From assembly GCA_904397845.1 (NCBI GenBank), contig CAJFOX010000019.1, positions 20,700-84,699 on the forward strand: a stretch of 64,000 nt of DNA, read 5' to 3'. The notes below the pieces were generated by a model. It saw only the letters and a list, made by a program, of their open reading frames with translations. It was not told where the DNA came from and did no database searches. The position numbers and the translations under genes were made by a program. Source of the stretch: an uncultured Oscillospiraceae bacterium. Lineage in GTDB: Bacteria > Bacillota > Clostridia > Oscillospirales > Ruminococcaceae. Positions 54,964 through 63,972 of the stretch are shown piece by piece; the first letter of the stretch is position 1; every line of letters begins with the position of its first letter.

Positions 54964-55545
54964 ATGAGTCTGGTGCCAATGGTAGTGGAACAAACAAATC
55001 GCGGCGAGCGTTCCTATGACATTTTTTCCAGATTACTCAATGACAGGATTGTTATGCTTTGTGAAGAAGTAAATGATACCAGTGCGAGCCTGGTAGTCGC
55101 GCAGCTTTTGTACTTGGAAGGGCAGGATCCGGACAAGGACATCAGCCTGTACATCAATAGCCCTGGCGGCTCTGTTACTGCTGGTTTAGCGATTTACGAC
55201 ACAATGCAATATATCAAATGCGATGTTTCCACGATCTGCATTGGTATGGCGGCTTCTATGGGCGCGTTTCTGCTGTCCTCCGGCGCCAAGGGGAAACGTC
55301 TGGCGCTGCCAAACAGCGAAATCATGATCCATCAGCCTATGGGCGGAATGCAGGGACAGGTTACCGACATTAAAATCCACGCGGAACGATACCTGCGTAT
55401 CAAAGAAAACCTGAACAAGATGCTGGCGGATAATACCGGCAAACCACTGGAGATTATCCAGCGGGATACGGAACGCGATAACTTCATGTCCGCGCAGGAG
55501 GCTATGGAATATGGCCTGATCGACAAGGTCATCACCAACCGATAA
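54964..55545 (+). CDS. clpP: ATP-dependent Clp protease proteolytic subunit
   Basis: 193 aa. Catalytic triad S98 ([11 protein letters not shown]), H123 (IMIHQPMGG) and D172 (TERDNF). The N-terminal loop [20 protein letters not shown] is complete. It forms the tetradecameric barrel that works with ClpX, encoded next. GGGGG lies 8 bases before the ATG at 54964; an in-frame ATG at 54949 overlaps that site and is rejected. Confidence 0.97.
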   Translation: MSLVPMVVEQTNRGERSYDIFSRLLNDRIVMLCEEVNDTSASLVVAQLLYLEGQDPDKDISLYINSPGGSVTAGLAIYDTMQYIKCDVSTICIGMAASMGAFLLSSGAKGKRLALPNSEIMIHQPMGGMQGQVTDIKIHAERYLRIKENLNKMLADNTGKPLEIIQRDTERDNFMSAQEAMEYGLIDKVITNR

Positions 55546-55551
55546 TGTTTG

Positions 55552-55588
55552 AATTCGTGTGGGGACGTTTGGCTCCACACGAATTTTT
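55552..55588 (+). terminator. hairpin between clpP and clpX
   Basis: aattcgtgtgg (55552-55562) pairs perfectly with ccacacgaatt (55574-55584), then T5. clpX has no obvious promoter of its own, so readthrough must feed it; this may set the ClpP:ClpX ratio. Confidence 0.75.
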
Positions 55589-55628
55589 ACCTGGCAAAAA
55601 GCGGGTGTTTGAATAGAGGAGGAACCTT

Positions 55629-56948
55629 ATGGCAAAAAACGATGATGGCTCCAGAATGTTGCGCTGTTCCTTCTGCGGTAAAACGCAGGATAAGGTGGAT
55701 AAGCTGATCGCTGGTACTGGAGTGTGCATCTGCAATGAGTGTGTGCAGCTGTGCAACAGCGTGCTGGAGGAAGAAGGGCTGTCCAGCCGGCGCAGAGCGG
55801 CGCGGGAGGAAGCGGCGGATATTACCATTCCGAAGCCAACCCAGATTAAAGAGGTGCTGGATCAGTATGTCATCGGACAGGACGCGGCCAAAAAGTCGCT
55901 GTCAGTGGCGGTGTATAATCATTATAAAAGAATCTTTTTTGGAAGCAATGGGGATGTGGAGCTGAATAAAAGCAATGTGTTATTAGTCGGCCCTACCGGC
56001 ACCGGTAAGACCATGCTGGCTCAGACGCTGGCAAAGACTCTGAAAGTTCCCTTTGCGGTAACGGATGCTACCACGTTGACTGAAGCCGGATATGTAGGCG
56101 AAGATGTGGAAAATATTCTGTTGCGGTTGATCCAGGCGGCAGATTATGACATTGAAAAGGCGGAACGTGGTATCATTTATATTGACGAAATCGATAAAAT
56201 TGCAAGAAAGAGCGAAAACCCTTCCATTACCCGTGATGTCAGCGGCGAAGGGGTGCAGCAGGCGCTTTTGAAAATCCTGGAGGGAACCGTTTCCAACGTA
56301 CCGCCTACCGGGGGAAGAAAGCATCCGCAGCAGGAATTTATCCAGATTGACACATCGAATATCCTGTTTATCTGCGGTGGCGCTTTTGATGGAATTGACA
56401 AAATCATCGAAAAAAGAGTGAACCAAAAATCAGGATTAGGCTTTGGATCGGAGCTGAAGGATGCTAAGGCAAAAGATGCAGATCTCTTGCTCAGCCAGAT
56501 TTTGCCGGAAGATTTGGTGAAATTTGGCCTGATTCCTGAATTAGTTGGCCGTATTCCGGTAATCACCGGGTTGAAAGCGCTGGACGAAGAAGCGTTGATA
56601 CGGATTTTGGTGGAACCGAAAAACGCCATTGTCAAACAGTATCAGAAGCTGTTTGAGATGGACAACATTCAGTTGATCTTTGAGCCGGAGGCGCTGAAGG
56701 CCATTGCCCATTTGGCCATTGAACAGAAAAACGGCGCCAGGGGACTGCGTTCCATTATGGAATCCATTCTATCAGAGGCCATGTTTACCGCCCCGTCCGA
56801 TGGTACGATCGAGACGCTGACCATTACGGCGGATTGCGTCAAAGGAAAAGAGGGTCCGCGCGTCACTTATGACCTGGACCGGCCCACAACTTCGCTGACG
56901 CTGCCCGCTTCTAAGCGGTCCCGTCCGAGACGGGATTCGGTTTCCTGA
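55629..56948 (+). CDS. clpX: ATP-dependent Clp protease ATP-binding subunit ClpX
   Basis: 439 aa. The N-terminal zinc-binding domain has CSFCGKTQ and [10 protein letters not shown]. Walker A is GPTGTGKT, pore-1 lies in the [15 protein letters not shown] region, Walker B is [10 protein letters not shown], and the ClpP-docking loop region contains [12 protein letters not shown] (GFG in place of the IGF/LGF tripeptide). Sensor 2 is in [11 protein letters not shown]. It unfolds substrates for ClpP. AGAGGAGG precedes the ATG. Confidence 0.96.
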   Translation: MAKNDDGSRMLRCSFCGKTQDKVDKLIAGTGVCICNECVQLCNSVLEEEGLSSRRRAAREEAADITIPKPTQIKEVLDQYVIGQDAAKKSLSVAVYNHYKRIFFGSNGDVELNKSNVLLVGPTGTGKTMLAQTLAKTLKVPFAVTDATTLTEAGYVGEDVENILLRLIQAADYDIEKAERGIIYIDEIDKIARKSENPSITRDVSGEGVQQALLKILEGTVSNVPPTGGRKHPQQEFIQIDTSNILFICGGAFDGIDKIIEKRVNQKSGLGFGSELKDAKAKDADLLLSQILPEDLVKFGLIPELVGRIPVITGLKALDEEALIRILVEPKNAIVKQYQKLFEMDNIQLIFEPEALKAIAHLAIEQKNGARGLRSIMESILSEAMFTAPSDGTIETLTITADCVKGKEGPRVTYDLDRPTTSLTLPASKRSRPRRDSVS

Positions 56949-56960
56949 CCCAAAAGAAGG

Positions 56961-57009
56961 AAGTGCGCTCCACCTTTCTTTACCAGAAGAAGGGTGGACT
57001 TGCTTTTTT
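56961..57009 (+). terminator. imperfect terminator after clpX
   Basis: A stem with bulges (ctccacctttctt with aagaagggtggac) followed by T6 (57004-57009). Confidence 0.6.
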
Positions 57010-57028
57010 ACAGAGATTTTAGTATAAT
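57000..57028 (+). promoter_or_regulatory. sigma-A promoter of lon, overlapping the clpX terminator
   Basis: TTGCTT (57000-57005), 17 bp, TATAAT (57023-57028). The -35 uses the T-run of the upstream terminator. The leader to lon is about 125 bases long. Confidence 0.7.
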
Positions 57029-57158
57029 GCAGCAAAGCAAGAACCTTGCTTGCTGACAAAAAGAAACAATCATCATGATCTGAAAAATAAAATAAGCCGG
57101 GGCGTTGCATAAAAACAGAATGGCACGGATCTGGCATCCCAAGTGAGAAGGTGAAAAA

Positions 57159-59576
57159 ATGTCTGAATTGAAACAATATCAAATGCCGATGGTGGCGTTA
57201 CGGGGACTGGTTTTATTCCCAAAGATGATCCTGCATTTTGATGTGGGACGGGAAAAATCCATCCTGGCACTGAATGCCGCGATGAAAGGCGGAAAACGAG
57301 TATTTTTGACGGCTCAGAAAGATGTGCGCGAGGACGATCCAAAGGAAAACGGGCTTTATCAAACTGGCGTAGTAGCTGAGATTCGGCAGATTCTGCGCTC
57401 CGGCGAAGAGGGATTGAAAGTGTTGGTAGAAGGGAAATACCGCGCCAGGATCACGCAGATCATCCAGGGAGAGCCCTATTGGGTAGTAGCAACTGAAGAG
57501 GCTCCGCTGAAAACGCCTGCTATCCGCAGCAAAGCGATGGAAGAGGCGCTGATTCGAATTGTAAAAGATTCTTTTGAAGAGTTTTGTTATCAAATGCCCA
57601 AAATGCCCAAGGAGATCATTGTCAATGTACTGGGCAGCAGCGATCCTTTATATCTTTCGGAATACATACCCAGTAACCTGCCGCTGAAAATTGAGGACAA
57701 GCAACGCATCCTGGAGGAGGATGTTTTGTCCAAGCGCCTTCGGCTGCTGGCGCAGGCAATGGAAAAAGAAAACGATATCCTCGGCATAGAGCACGATATT
57801 TACGATAAGGTCCGGGAATCAATGGATAAAAACCAGAGGGAGTACTACCTTCGTGAACAGATGCGGATTATTTCCGAAGAATTGGGCGAGGAAGAATCAG
57901 TAATGGACGAGGCGGATGAATACCGCCGGCGCATTGCCGCACTGACCTTGCCACAGGAAGTTTCCGACAAATTTTATGCAGAAGCGGACCGCCTTTCCAA
58001 AATGCCGCCCAATTCCCATGAGTCCAGCGTAATCCGCGGATATTTGGATTTGTGCCTGGAACTGCCGTGGAACATTTCCACCAAGGATAAGATTGATATT
58101 GCCAAAGCAAAAGCCCAGCTGGATCGGGATCATTACGGCTTAACCAAGGTAAAGGAACGTATTTTGGAAATGCTTGCCGTACGCAAGCTGGCACCGGGGA
58201 TCAAGGGGCAGATCATTTGCCTGGCTGGCCCTCCCGGCGTGGGGAAAACTTCGATTGCCAAGTCGATTGCCAAATCTATGGGGCGCAAATATGCCCGCAT
58301 TTCTTTAGGCGGCGTAAAGGACGAATCGGATATCCGTGGGCACCGGAAAACCTATATTGGCGCCATGCCGGGACGGATCATCAATGCCGTTAAGCTGGCT
58401 GGCAGCAACAACCCGTTAATCCTTTTAGACGAAGTGGATAAGCTGGGCGGTGATTACAAGGGCGACCCGTCCTCAGCGCTGTTGGAGGTGCTGGATGCTG
58501 AGCAGAATGATACATTCCGTGATCATTTTGTCGAAGTCCCGTTTGATTTGAGCCAGGTGCTGTTTATTACTACCGCCAACGATGTGGGGATGATCCCGGC
58601 TCCGCTTTTGGACCGTATGGAACTGATTGAGCTTTCCAGCTACACACGCGAGGAGAAGTTCCATATTGCAAAAGAGCATCTGATTCCCAAACAGCTGCAC
58701 CGGCACGGGTTGACCGCCCGGACCTGTAAAATTGAAGATTCGGCGGTTTACGGACTGCTGGATTATTACACCCGGGAGGCCGGCGTCCGCACACTGGAGC
58801 GCGAAATTGCTGCATTGTGCCGGAAAGCGGCAAAGCGGATTGTAGCGCAGGAAGCCAAAAGAGTGAAGGTCAATGAAAAGACGCTGTTAGATTGGCTTGG
58901 GCCGAAAAAATTTTTGCCGGAGACCATTGGCGTGGTGAACGAGGTCGGCTGTGTCAACGGATTGGCCTGGACTTCAGTTGGCGGCGAGCTTTTGCAGGCG
59001 GAGGTAGCGATACTGGACGGCGCGGGAAAAATTGAGCTGACCGGCTCATTGGGCGATGTAATGAAGGAATCCGCTCATATCGCTGTCAGCCTGGTTCGCC
59101 GGATGGCAGATCGGTACGCGATTGACAAGGATTTTTATAAAACAAAAGATATCCATATCCATTTTCCGGAAGGAGCGACGCCAAAAGACGGGCCTTCTGC
59201 CGGTGTGACGATTGTAACGGCGCTGGTCTCTGCGCTCACTGGGATTCCAGTGCGGCGGGAAGTGGCGATGACAGGTGAAATCAGTCTGCGCGGTAAGGTT
59301 ATGCCCATCGGCGGTTTAAAGGAGAAATCTATGGCAGCTTACCGGGCGGGTATTAAAACGGTGATTATCCCGAAGGAAAATCAGCCGGATCTGGCCGATT
59401 TTGACAAGGCGGTGCTGGACGCGGTGAGCTTTGTGCCGGTGGAACGGATTGAGGAAGTTCTCAAAGCGGCATTGGCTGCGCCTTCTGAAGAACCGGCGAT
59501 TTCGCCGGTTCCACAGGAGTTTACCCCTCCCATGACGGCGGATAACCGCCGTCAGCCTGCAATCATCGATTGCTGA
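57159..59576 (+). CDS. lon: ATP-dependent protease La (Lon)
   Basis: 805 aa, LonA type. The N-domain opens QMPMVALRGLVLFPKMILHF. The AAA+ module has Walker A GPPGVGKT (357-364) and PLILLDEVDKLG (Walker B). The protease domain carries PKDGPSAGVTI with S680 and GGLKEKSMAAYRAG with K723, the Ser-Lys dyad. A short proline-rich tail follows (EEPAISPVPQEFTPPM). It degrades misfolded and regulatory proteins. The start has AAGGTG upstream. engB follows after 13 bases. Confidence 0.97.
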   Translation: MSELKQYQMPMVALRGLVLFPKMILHFDVGREKSILALNAAMKGGKRVFLTAQKDVREDDPKENGLYQTGVVAEIRQILRSGEEGLKVLVEGKYRARITQIIQGEPYWVVATEEAPLKTPAIRSKAMEEALIRIVKDSFEEFCYQMPKMPKEIIVNVLGSSDPLYLSEYIPSNLPLKIEDKQRILEEDVLSKRLRLLAQAMEKENDILGIEHDIYDKVRESMDKNQREYYLREQMRIISEELGEEESVMDEADEYRRRIAALTLPQEVSDKFYAEADRLSKMPPNSHESSVIRGYLDLCLELPWNISTKDKIDIAKAKAQLDRDHYGLTKVKERILEMLAVRKLAPGIKGQIICLAGPPGVGKTSIAKSIAKSMGRKYARISLGGVKDESDIRGHRKTYIGAMPGRIINAVKLAGSNNPLILLDEVDKLGGDYKGDPSSALLEVLDAEQNDTFRDHFVEVPFDLSQVLFITTANDVGMIPAPLLDRMELIELSSYTREEKFHIAKEHLIPKQLHRHGLTARTCKIEDSAVYGLLDYYTREAGVRTLEREIAALCRKAAKRIVAQEAKRVKVNEKTLLDWLGPKKFLPETIGVVNEVGCVNGLAWTSVGGELLQAEVAILDGAGKIELTGSLGDVMKESAHIAVSLVRRMADRYAIDKDFYKTKDIHIHFPEGATPKDGPSAGVTIVTALVSALTGIPVRREVAMTGEISLRGKVMPIGGLKEKSMAAYRAGIKTVIIPKENQPDLADFDKAVLDAVSFVPVERIEEVLKAALAAPSEEPAISPVPQEFTPPMTADNRRQPAIIDC

Positions 59577-59589
59577 AGGAGATGCGGCC

Positions 59590-60381
59590 ATGAATTTTCA
59601 GAATGTCCAATTTGAGGCATCTTACGGTTTGTTCCAGCAGATTCCGCCATGTGAAATGCCGGAGTTTGCTTTTTCCGGCCGATCCAACGTAGGAAAGTCG
59701 TCTTTAATCAATAAGCTTTTCAACCGCAAACAGTTGGCCCGGGTCAGCGCCATGCCGGGCAAGACGTCCACCATCAACTTTTTCCGCTTGGATAACGTGC
59801 GGTTTGTCGATTTGCCCGGCTATGGCTACGCCAAAGTTTCCAAAAGAGAGAAAACTCGCTGGTCCGGGTTGATTGGAGATTATTTGGCCAGCGACCGGGA
59901 CATTGCATTGGTATTTCAGTTGATTGATATGCGCCATCCCCCGACAAAGGATGATCTGATGATGATCCATTATTTAGTAGAGTGTGAAATGCCCTTTGTT
60001 ATTATTTTGACTAAGATGGACAAACTGTCTCGCCGGGAGCAGGAAAAACGGCTGGAGGCGGTTCAGACGGAAATTCCTTATGCAGATCAAATCACCATTT
60101 TACCGGTCTCTTCTGAAACAGGCGAAGGGATAAGCGAGATCCGTGCAATTATTGAGGAACTGGTCGGCCAGGAAGAAGAGGATTTGCAGGCGGCTGGGAA
60201 ATCTCCAGATCAGGAAGTTACCTTGGGATGGGGCGCCGGCTGTGCACAGCCGGCTGACGTGAAAGAGATAGAGGAGGCAATTCGCCAGTTCAAGGAGTCG
60301 GCTCGGGCCGGAGAGCTGGACGAAAAACAGCCCCAAAAACTTCCGACTAGACAACGAAAGAAGGATGAGACATGTTTGTAG
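59590..60381 (+). CDS. engB: ribosome biogenesis GTPase EngB (YsxC) with C-terminal extension
   Basis: 263 aa against the usual 190-210. GTPase motifs: FSGRSNVGKSSLINKLF (G1), PGKTSTINFF (G2), FVDLPGYGYAKVSK (G3), LTKMDKLSR (G4) and PVSSETGEG (G5). The canonical protein ends near residue 198; about 65 extra residues follow, with a glycine/cysteine patch (TLGWGAGCAQPADVKEIEEA), an amphipathic helix and a basic end (TRQRKKDETCL). EngB acts in 50S assembly. AAGGAGA precedes the ATG. lon-engB is a conserved pair. The last 10 bases overlap lysA, so the tail is under overlap constraint only at its very end. Confidence 0.92.
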   Translation: MNFQNVQFEASYGLFQQIPPCEMPEFAFSGRSNVGKSSLINKLFNRKQLARVSAMPGKTSTINFFRLDNVRFVDLPGYGYAKVSKREKTRWSGLIGDYLASDRDIALVFQLIDMRHPPTKDDLMMIHYLVECEMPFVIILTKMDKLSRREQEKRLEAVQTEIPYADQITILPVSSETGEGISEIRAIIEELVGQEEEDLQAAGKSPDQEVTLGWGAGCAQPADVKEIEEAIRQFKESARAGELDEKQPQKLPTRQRKKDETCL

Positions 60382-61670
60382 CAGACTGCCTGCAGGTAAA
60401 TCAGGAAGGCCATTTATGTGTCGAACAGCGGGATGTTTTGGAGCTGGCGGCCAAATACGGCACGCCTTTGTATGTAATGAGCGAGACCCAGATTCGGAAA
60501 AACTGCCGGCTGTATCAAGATTCCCTGAAACGGTTTTACGATGGAAATGGCCTGGCTTTGTATGCCAGCAAGGCTTTTTGCTGCAAAGAAATCTGCCGCA
60601 TTGCCTCGGACGAGGAAATGGGTCTGGATGTAGTGTCCGGCGGCGAGCTGTATACAGCGGTCAGCGCTGGATTCCCCTCAGAAAGAATCTACTTCCATGG
60701 CAACAACAAGACAGCGTCTGAGTTGGTTGCCGCACTGGAATATGGAGTGGGGACCATTGTGGTGGACAACCTGGAAGAGCTGGAAATGCTCGACCGCTTG
60801 GCTGCAGCAAAAAACATTTGTCAGGAAATTATGCTTCGGGTCAAACCAGGGGTAGATGCGCATACGCATAATTTTATCCGTACCGGACAGATCGATTCCA
60901 AGTTCGGCTTTGCACTGGAAACAGGTGAGGCTATGGCGGCAGTAAAAAAAGCGGTAAGCTGTCCCCATATTATATTGACGGGTCTGCATTGTCATATCGG
61001 ATCCCAAATTTTTGACACAGAGCCCTTTTTGCTGACTGCTCGGATTATGGTTGGCTTTTTGGCACAGATTCGGAAGCAGGTCGGGTGTGAGTTGCGCAAG
61101 CTCAATTTGGGCGGAGGTTTTGGAATCCAGTATACACCGGATCAGGATCCGCCTGCTTATGAAGCCTATATGAAGCGCGTTTCCACTGTTATCCACGAAA
61201 CCTGTAGCCTATTGGATTTTCCGACGCCATTTATTCTCATGGAACCAGGAAGATCCATTGTCGGCCCGGCGGGCATTACTTTATATACGGTTGGAGCGGT
61301 CAAGGAGATTCCCGGGGTGCGCACCTATGTATCTGTGGATGGCGGAATGACTGACAATCCCCGGTATGCGCTGTATCAGTCAGAGTATCAGATTATGAAT
61401 GCCGGGCTGGCGACGCAGGAGAAGACCATGCGAGTCACGCTGGCAGGGCACTGCTGCGAGAGCGGCGATTTAATCGGGGAAAATCTTCCGGTACAGCACT
61501 TGGAAAAAGGGGATATAGTAGCGGTACTGTCTACCGGCGCTTATAATTACTCGATGGCCTCTCATTATAACCGGATGCCGAACCCTCCGGTCATAATGGT
61601 AAAGGCAGACCAGGACAGGGTGATTGTGAGAAGGGAAACCTGGGAAGATCTGGTTCGGATGGACGTATAA
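60372..61670 (+). CDS. lysA: diaminopimelate decarboxylase
   Basis: 432 aa, fold-type III PLP enzyme. ALYASKAFCCKEICR carries the PLP lysine K67. HCHIGSQIFD, LNLGGGFGIQYT, EPGRSIVGPAG and CCESGDLIGENL (the cysteine and specificity region) complete the site; STGAYNYSMASHYN is the C-terminal barrel motif. It makes L-lysine from meso-diaminopimelate. AAGGATGAG precedes the start inside engB. The chain is at the high end of the normal length (about 420). Confidence 0.95.
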   Translation: MFVADCLQVNQEGHLCVEQRDVLELAAKYGTPLYVMSETQIRKNCRLYQDSLKRFYDGNGLALYASKAFCCKEICRIASDEEMGLDVVSGGELYTAVSAGFPSERIYFHGNNKTASELVAALEYGVGTIVVDNLEELEMLDRLAAAKNICQEIMLRVKPGVDAHTHNFIRTGQIDSKFGFALETGEAMAAVKKAVSCPHIILTGLHCHIGSQIFDTEPFLLTARIMVGFLAQIRKQVGCELRKLNLGGGFGIQYTPDQDPPAYEAYMKRVSTVIHETCSLLDFPTPFILMEPGRSIVGPAGITLYTVGAVKEIPGVRTYVSVDGGMTDNPRYALYQSEYQIMNAGLATQEKTMRVTLAGHCCESGDLIGENLPVQHLEKGDIVAVLSTGAYNYSMASHYNRMPNPPVIMVKADQDRVIVRRETWEDLVRMDV

Positions 61671-61680
61671 ATATCAAAAG

Positions 61681-61712
61681 GAAAAGCGGCGGGATACCTG
61701 CCGCTTTTCCCA
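61681..61712 (+). terminator. hairpin ending the lon-engB-lysA run
   Basis: gaaaagcggc (61681-61690) pairs with gccgcttttc (61700-61709); the T-run is partly inside the stem. Confidence 0.6.
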
Positions 61713-61761
61713 TGTCGTTTGATTGAAAAAAGGGAATGATGAGAAAAGAAGGCAAGACCCG

Positions 61762-61790
61762 TTTACTTTTTGGCTTTCTTGTGGTAAACT
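61762..61790 (+). promoter_or_regulatory. candidate promoter of the yerC-methyltransferase-hslO operon
   Basis: TTTACT (61762-61767), 17 bp, TAAACT (61785-61790), with TGG giving an extended -10. Confidence 0.6.
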
Positions 61791-61845
61791 ATGAAGTGAT
61801 TTCATGCTCTAAAATCGTAAAGTGTAAAATCGGGAGGTCAATTCA

Positions 61846-62136
61846 ATGAACGAAAAATTAAAGGGTTTGCATGTGGAATATTTATTTCGGGCGGTTTTGT
61901 GCCTGGAAACGATGGAGGAGTGTTATAATTTTTTCGAGGACCTGTGTACCGTTCCGGAGCTAAAAGCGTTGTCCCAGCGGCTTCAAGTTGCAAAAATGCT
62001 GCATGAGCATAAGGTATACAGTGAAATCGTACAGGCAACCGGCGCCAGCACTGCCACAATCAGCCGTGTGAATCGGTCGCTGAGCTATGGCTGCGACGGC
62101 TACCAGGTCGTATTCGACCGGGTGAAGGACGAATGA
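61846..62136 (+). CDS. yerC: YerC/YecD-family TrpR-related DNA-binding protein
   Basis: 96 aa. A TrpR-like helical fold: CLETMEECYNFFEDLCTVPE, LKALSQRLQVAKMLHEHKVY, SEIVQATGASTATISRVNRS. The last is the helix-turn-helix. The family is conserved in Firmicutes next to housekeeping genes, but its ligand and operator are mostly unknown. GGGAGG lies 8-9 bases before the ATG. Its stop overlaps the methyltransferase start (ATGA). Confidence 0.85.
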   Translation: MNEKLKGLHVEYLFRAVLCLETMEECYNFFEDLCTVPELKALSQRLQVAKMLHEHKVYSEIVQATGASTATISRVNRSLSYGCDGYQVVFDRVKDE

Positions 62137-62879
62137 GAGGATACGGGGCATTCGCCTGGTATTATGATGAACTGACGGAAAATGTATCCTATGAAAAACG
62201 GGCGGAGTATTTTCTGAAACTGGTGGAAAAGTTCGGTAGCAGCGGGCCGCTTGTACTGGATCTGGCCTGTGGGACCGGCAGCCTTTCCATGGAATTAGCT
62301 CGGCGTGGCTGTGACGTTATCGGTGTAGACATCTCAGAGGATATGCTTTCTGTGGCGAGGGGAAAAGCGTTGGAGCATCCGGAATGGGATATTCTTTATC
62401 TGTGCCAGCCTATGACAGATCTGGATTTGTTTGGCACGGTAGATACGACCATCTGTGCGTTGGATAGCATCAATCATCTGACCGACCCAGTACAGGTGCG
62501 GCAGGCTTTTCAAAAGGTAAGCCTTTTTACGGCGCCGGGCGGGCTGTTTTTGTTCGATGTGAATACGCCATATAAGCATCGCGAAATATTAGGCAACAGC
62601 TGCTATGTTTATGAATTTGACGACCTGTTTTGTGCCTGGCAGAATTTCTTTGAGGAAGAAACCTGTTCCGTAACGGTTCAACTGGACTTTTTCTCGGAGG
62701 AGAGTGGGCATTATGTGCGGGAGCAGGAGTATATTACGGAGCGGGCTTATACTCGGGAAGAACTATCCCAGTGGCTGAAACAAGCGGGATTTGACTTACT
62801 GGCGGTATACGGCGAGGATAGTATGAAACCGCCGGCGCCGGACTGCCAGCGGTGGATTTTTGCAGCCAGAAAAAAATAA
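62133..62879 (+). CDS. class I SAM-dependent methyltransferase
   Basis: 248 aa. GAFAWYYDELTENVSYEKRA opens, typical of the YqeM/small-molecule group. Motif I is VLDLACGTGSLSMELA, then DVIGVDISEDMLSVARGKA and a post-I acidic residue; LFTAPGGLFLFDVNTPYKH is the motif III region. The substrate is unknown. Co-translated with yerC and 15 bases upstream of hslO. Confidence 0.85.
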   Translation: MRGYGAFAWYYDELTENVSYEKRAEYFLKLVEKFGSSGPLVLDLACGTGSLSMELARRGCDVIGVDISEDMLSVARGKALEHPEWDILYLCQPMTDLDLFGTVDTTICALDSINHLTDPVQVRQAFQKVSLFTAPGGLFLFDVNTPYKHREILGNSCYVYEFDDLFCAWQNFFEEETCSVTVQLDFFSEESGHYVREQEYITERAYTREELSQWLKQAGFDLLAVYGEDSMKPPAPDCQRWIFAARKK

Positions 62880-62894
62880 GGAGATTATTGGTTT

Positions 62895-63806
62895 ATGGCA
62901 ACCTTAGTTAGGAGCATTTCTCAAAATGGCGGTGTGATCTGTACGGCCATTGATTCTACCGATATCGCAGCAAAAGCGGAGCAGATTCACCGGACTTCCG
63001 CGACGGTTACAGCGGCGCTTGGCCGTCTGCTGACCGCTGCGTCACTGATGGGAGTCATGTTAAAAAGCCAGGAGAATTCTATCACGATTCGTCTGCAGGG
63101 CGACGGGCCTGCAGGCCTTTTGATCGCAGTTACCGACGGATTAGGGAATGTCCGCGGAGATGTGGAGCATCCGGTGGTGGAAATTCCTTTAAATGGAAAA
63201 GGAAAGCTGGATGTGGCTGGTGCGGTGGGAAGAAACGGCAGGCTTTCCGTAGTGAAAGATTTGGGGATGAGGGATCCATACATTGGTCAGGTTCCAATCG
63301 TTTCCGGTGAGATTGCAGAGGATATTACCCATTACTATGCCGTCAGTGAGCAGACGCCTACTGTCTGTGCATTAGGGGTTTTGGTCAATCCGGATCTGAC
63401 GGTAAAGGCAGCGGGCGGCTTTTTGGCTCAACTGCTGCCAGGGGCGATGGAGGAAGATATTATTGATCGGCTGGAACAAAATATTGGAAAGCTTTCTTCC
63501 GTTACGCAGCTACTGACAGGTGGAGCTTCGGCAGAAGATATCTGTCGGATGGTATTGGATGGGCTTGCACCGCAGATTCTGGAAACAACGCACCCGGAAT
63601 ATCGATGCAGCTGCTCCCGTCAAAGAGTAGAGCGGGCTTTGCTCAGCATTGGAAAAGCGGATTTGCAACAGATGATGGAAGAGGAAGAAGTCGTTGAGGT
63701 CAACTGCCATTTCTGTGGGAAAAAGTACCATTTTGGCCGTGGAGATCTGCGGATTCTGCTGGAAAAGGCAGAAAAAAAGACGAAGGACTTTCCTGTACTT
63801 AGGTAA
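62895..63806 (+). CDS. hslO: redox-regulated chaperone Hsp33
   Basis: 303 aa. The substrate-binding core runs from the start (VRSISQNGGVICTAIDST, LQGDGPAGLLIAVTDGLGNV, GQVPIVSGEIAEDITHYY). The C-terminal redox zinc site is C238-x-C240 (EYRCSCSRQRVERAL) and C271-x2-C274 (VNCHFCGKKYHF); all four ligands are present. Oxidation would release zinc and activate holdase function, which suits an anaerobe meeting oxygen. AAGGAG precedes the ATG. Last gene of its operon; no clear terminator follows. Confidence 0.95.
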   Translation: MATLVRSISQNGGVICTAIDSTDIAAKAEQIHRTSATVTAALGRLLTAASLMGVMLKSQENSITIRLQGDGPAGLLIAVTDGLGNVRGDVEHPVVEIPLNGKGKLDVAGAVGRNGRLSVVKDLGMRDPYIGQVPIVSGEIAEDITHYYAVSEQTPTVCALGVLVNPDLTVKAAGGFLAQLLPGAMEEDIIDRLEQNIGKLSSVTQLLTGGASAEDICRMVLDGLAPQILETTHPEYRCSCSRQRVERALLSIGKADLQQMMEEEEVVEVNCHFCGKKYHFGRGDLRILLEKAEKKTKDFPVLR

Positions 63807-63913
63807 TTTGGCCAGACAAAGGCTCTGCGGAATTTTCCAGGGCATCCAGTTTTTGGATCATGTCGGGAATGGTACAAAAATGATAGTTGAGTTTGGTATT
63901 TTTAGAAAAGCAG

Positions 63914-63942
63914 TTGACAAAAGGGAAGAAATCCGATATAAT
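63914..63942 (+). promoter_or_regulatory. consensus sigma-A promoter of the tRNA gene
   Basis: TTGACA (63914-63919), 17 bp, TATAAT (63937-63942): both hexamers perfect, 30 bases before the mature tRNA 5' end. Confidence 0.92.
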
Positions 63943-63972
63943 AAAACACGTCGCTGAAAAGCGGCGAGGAGT

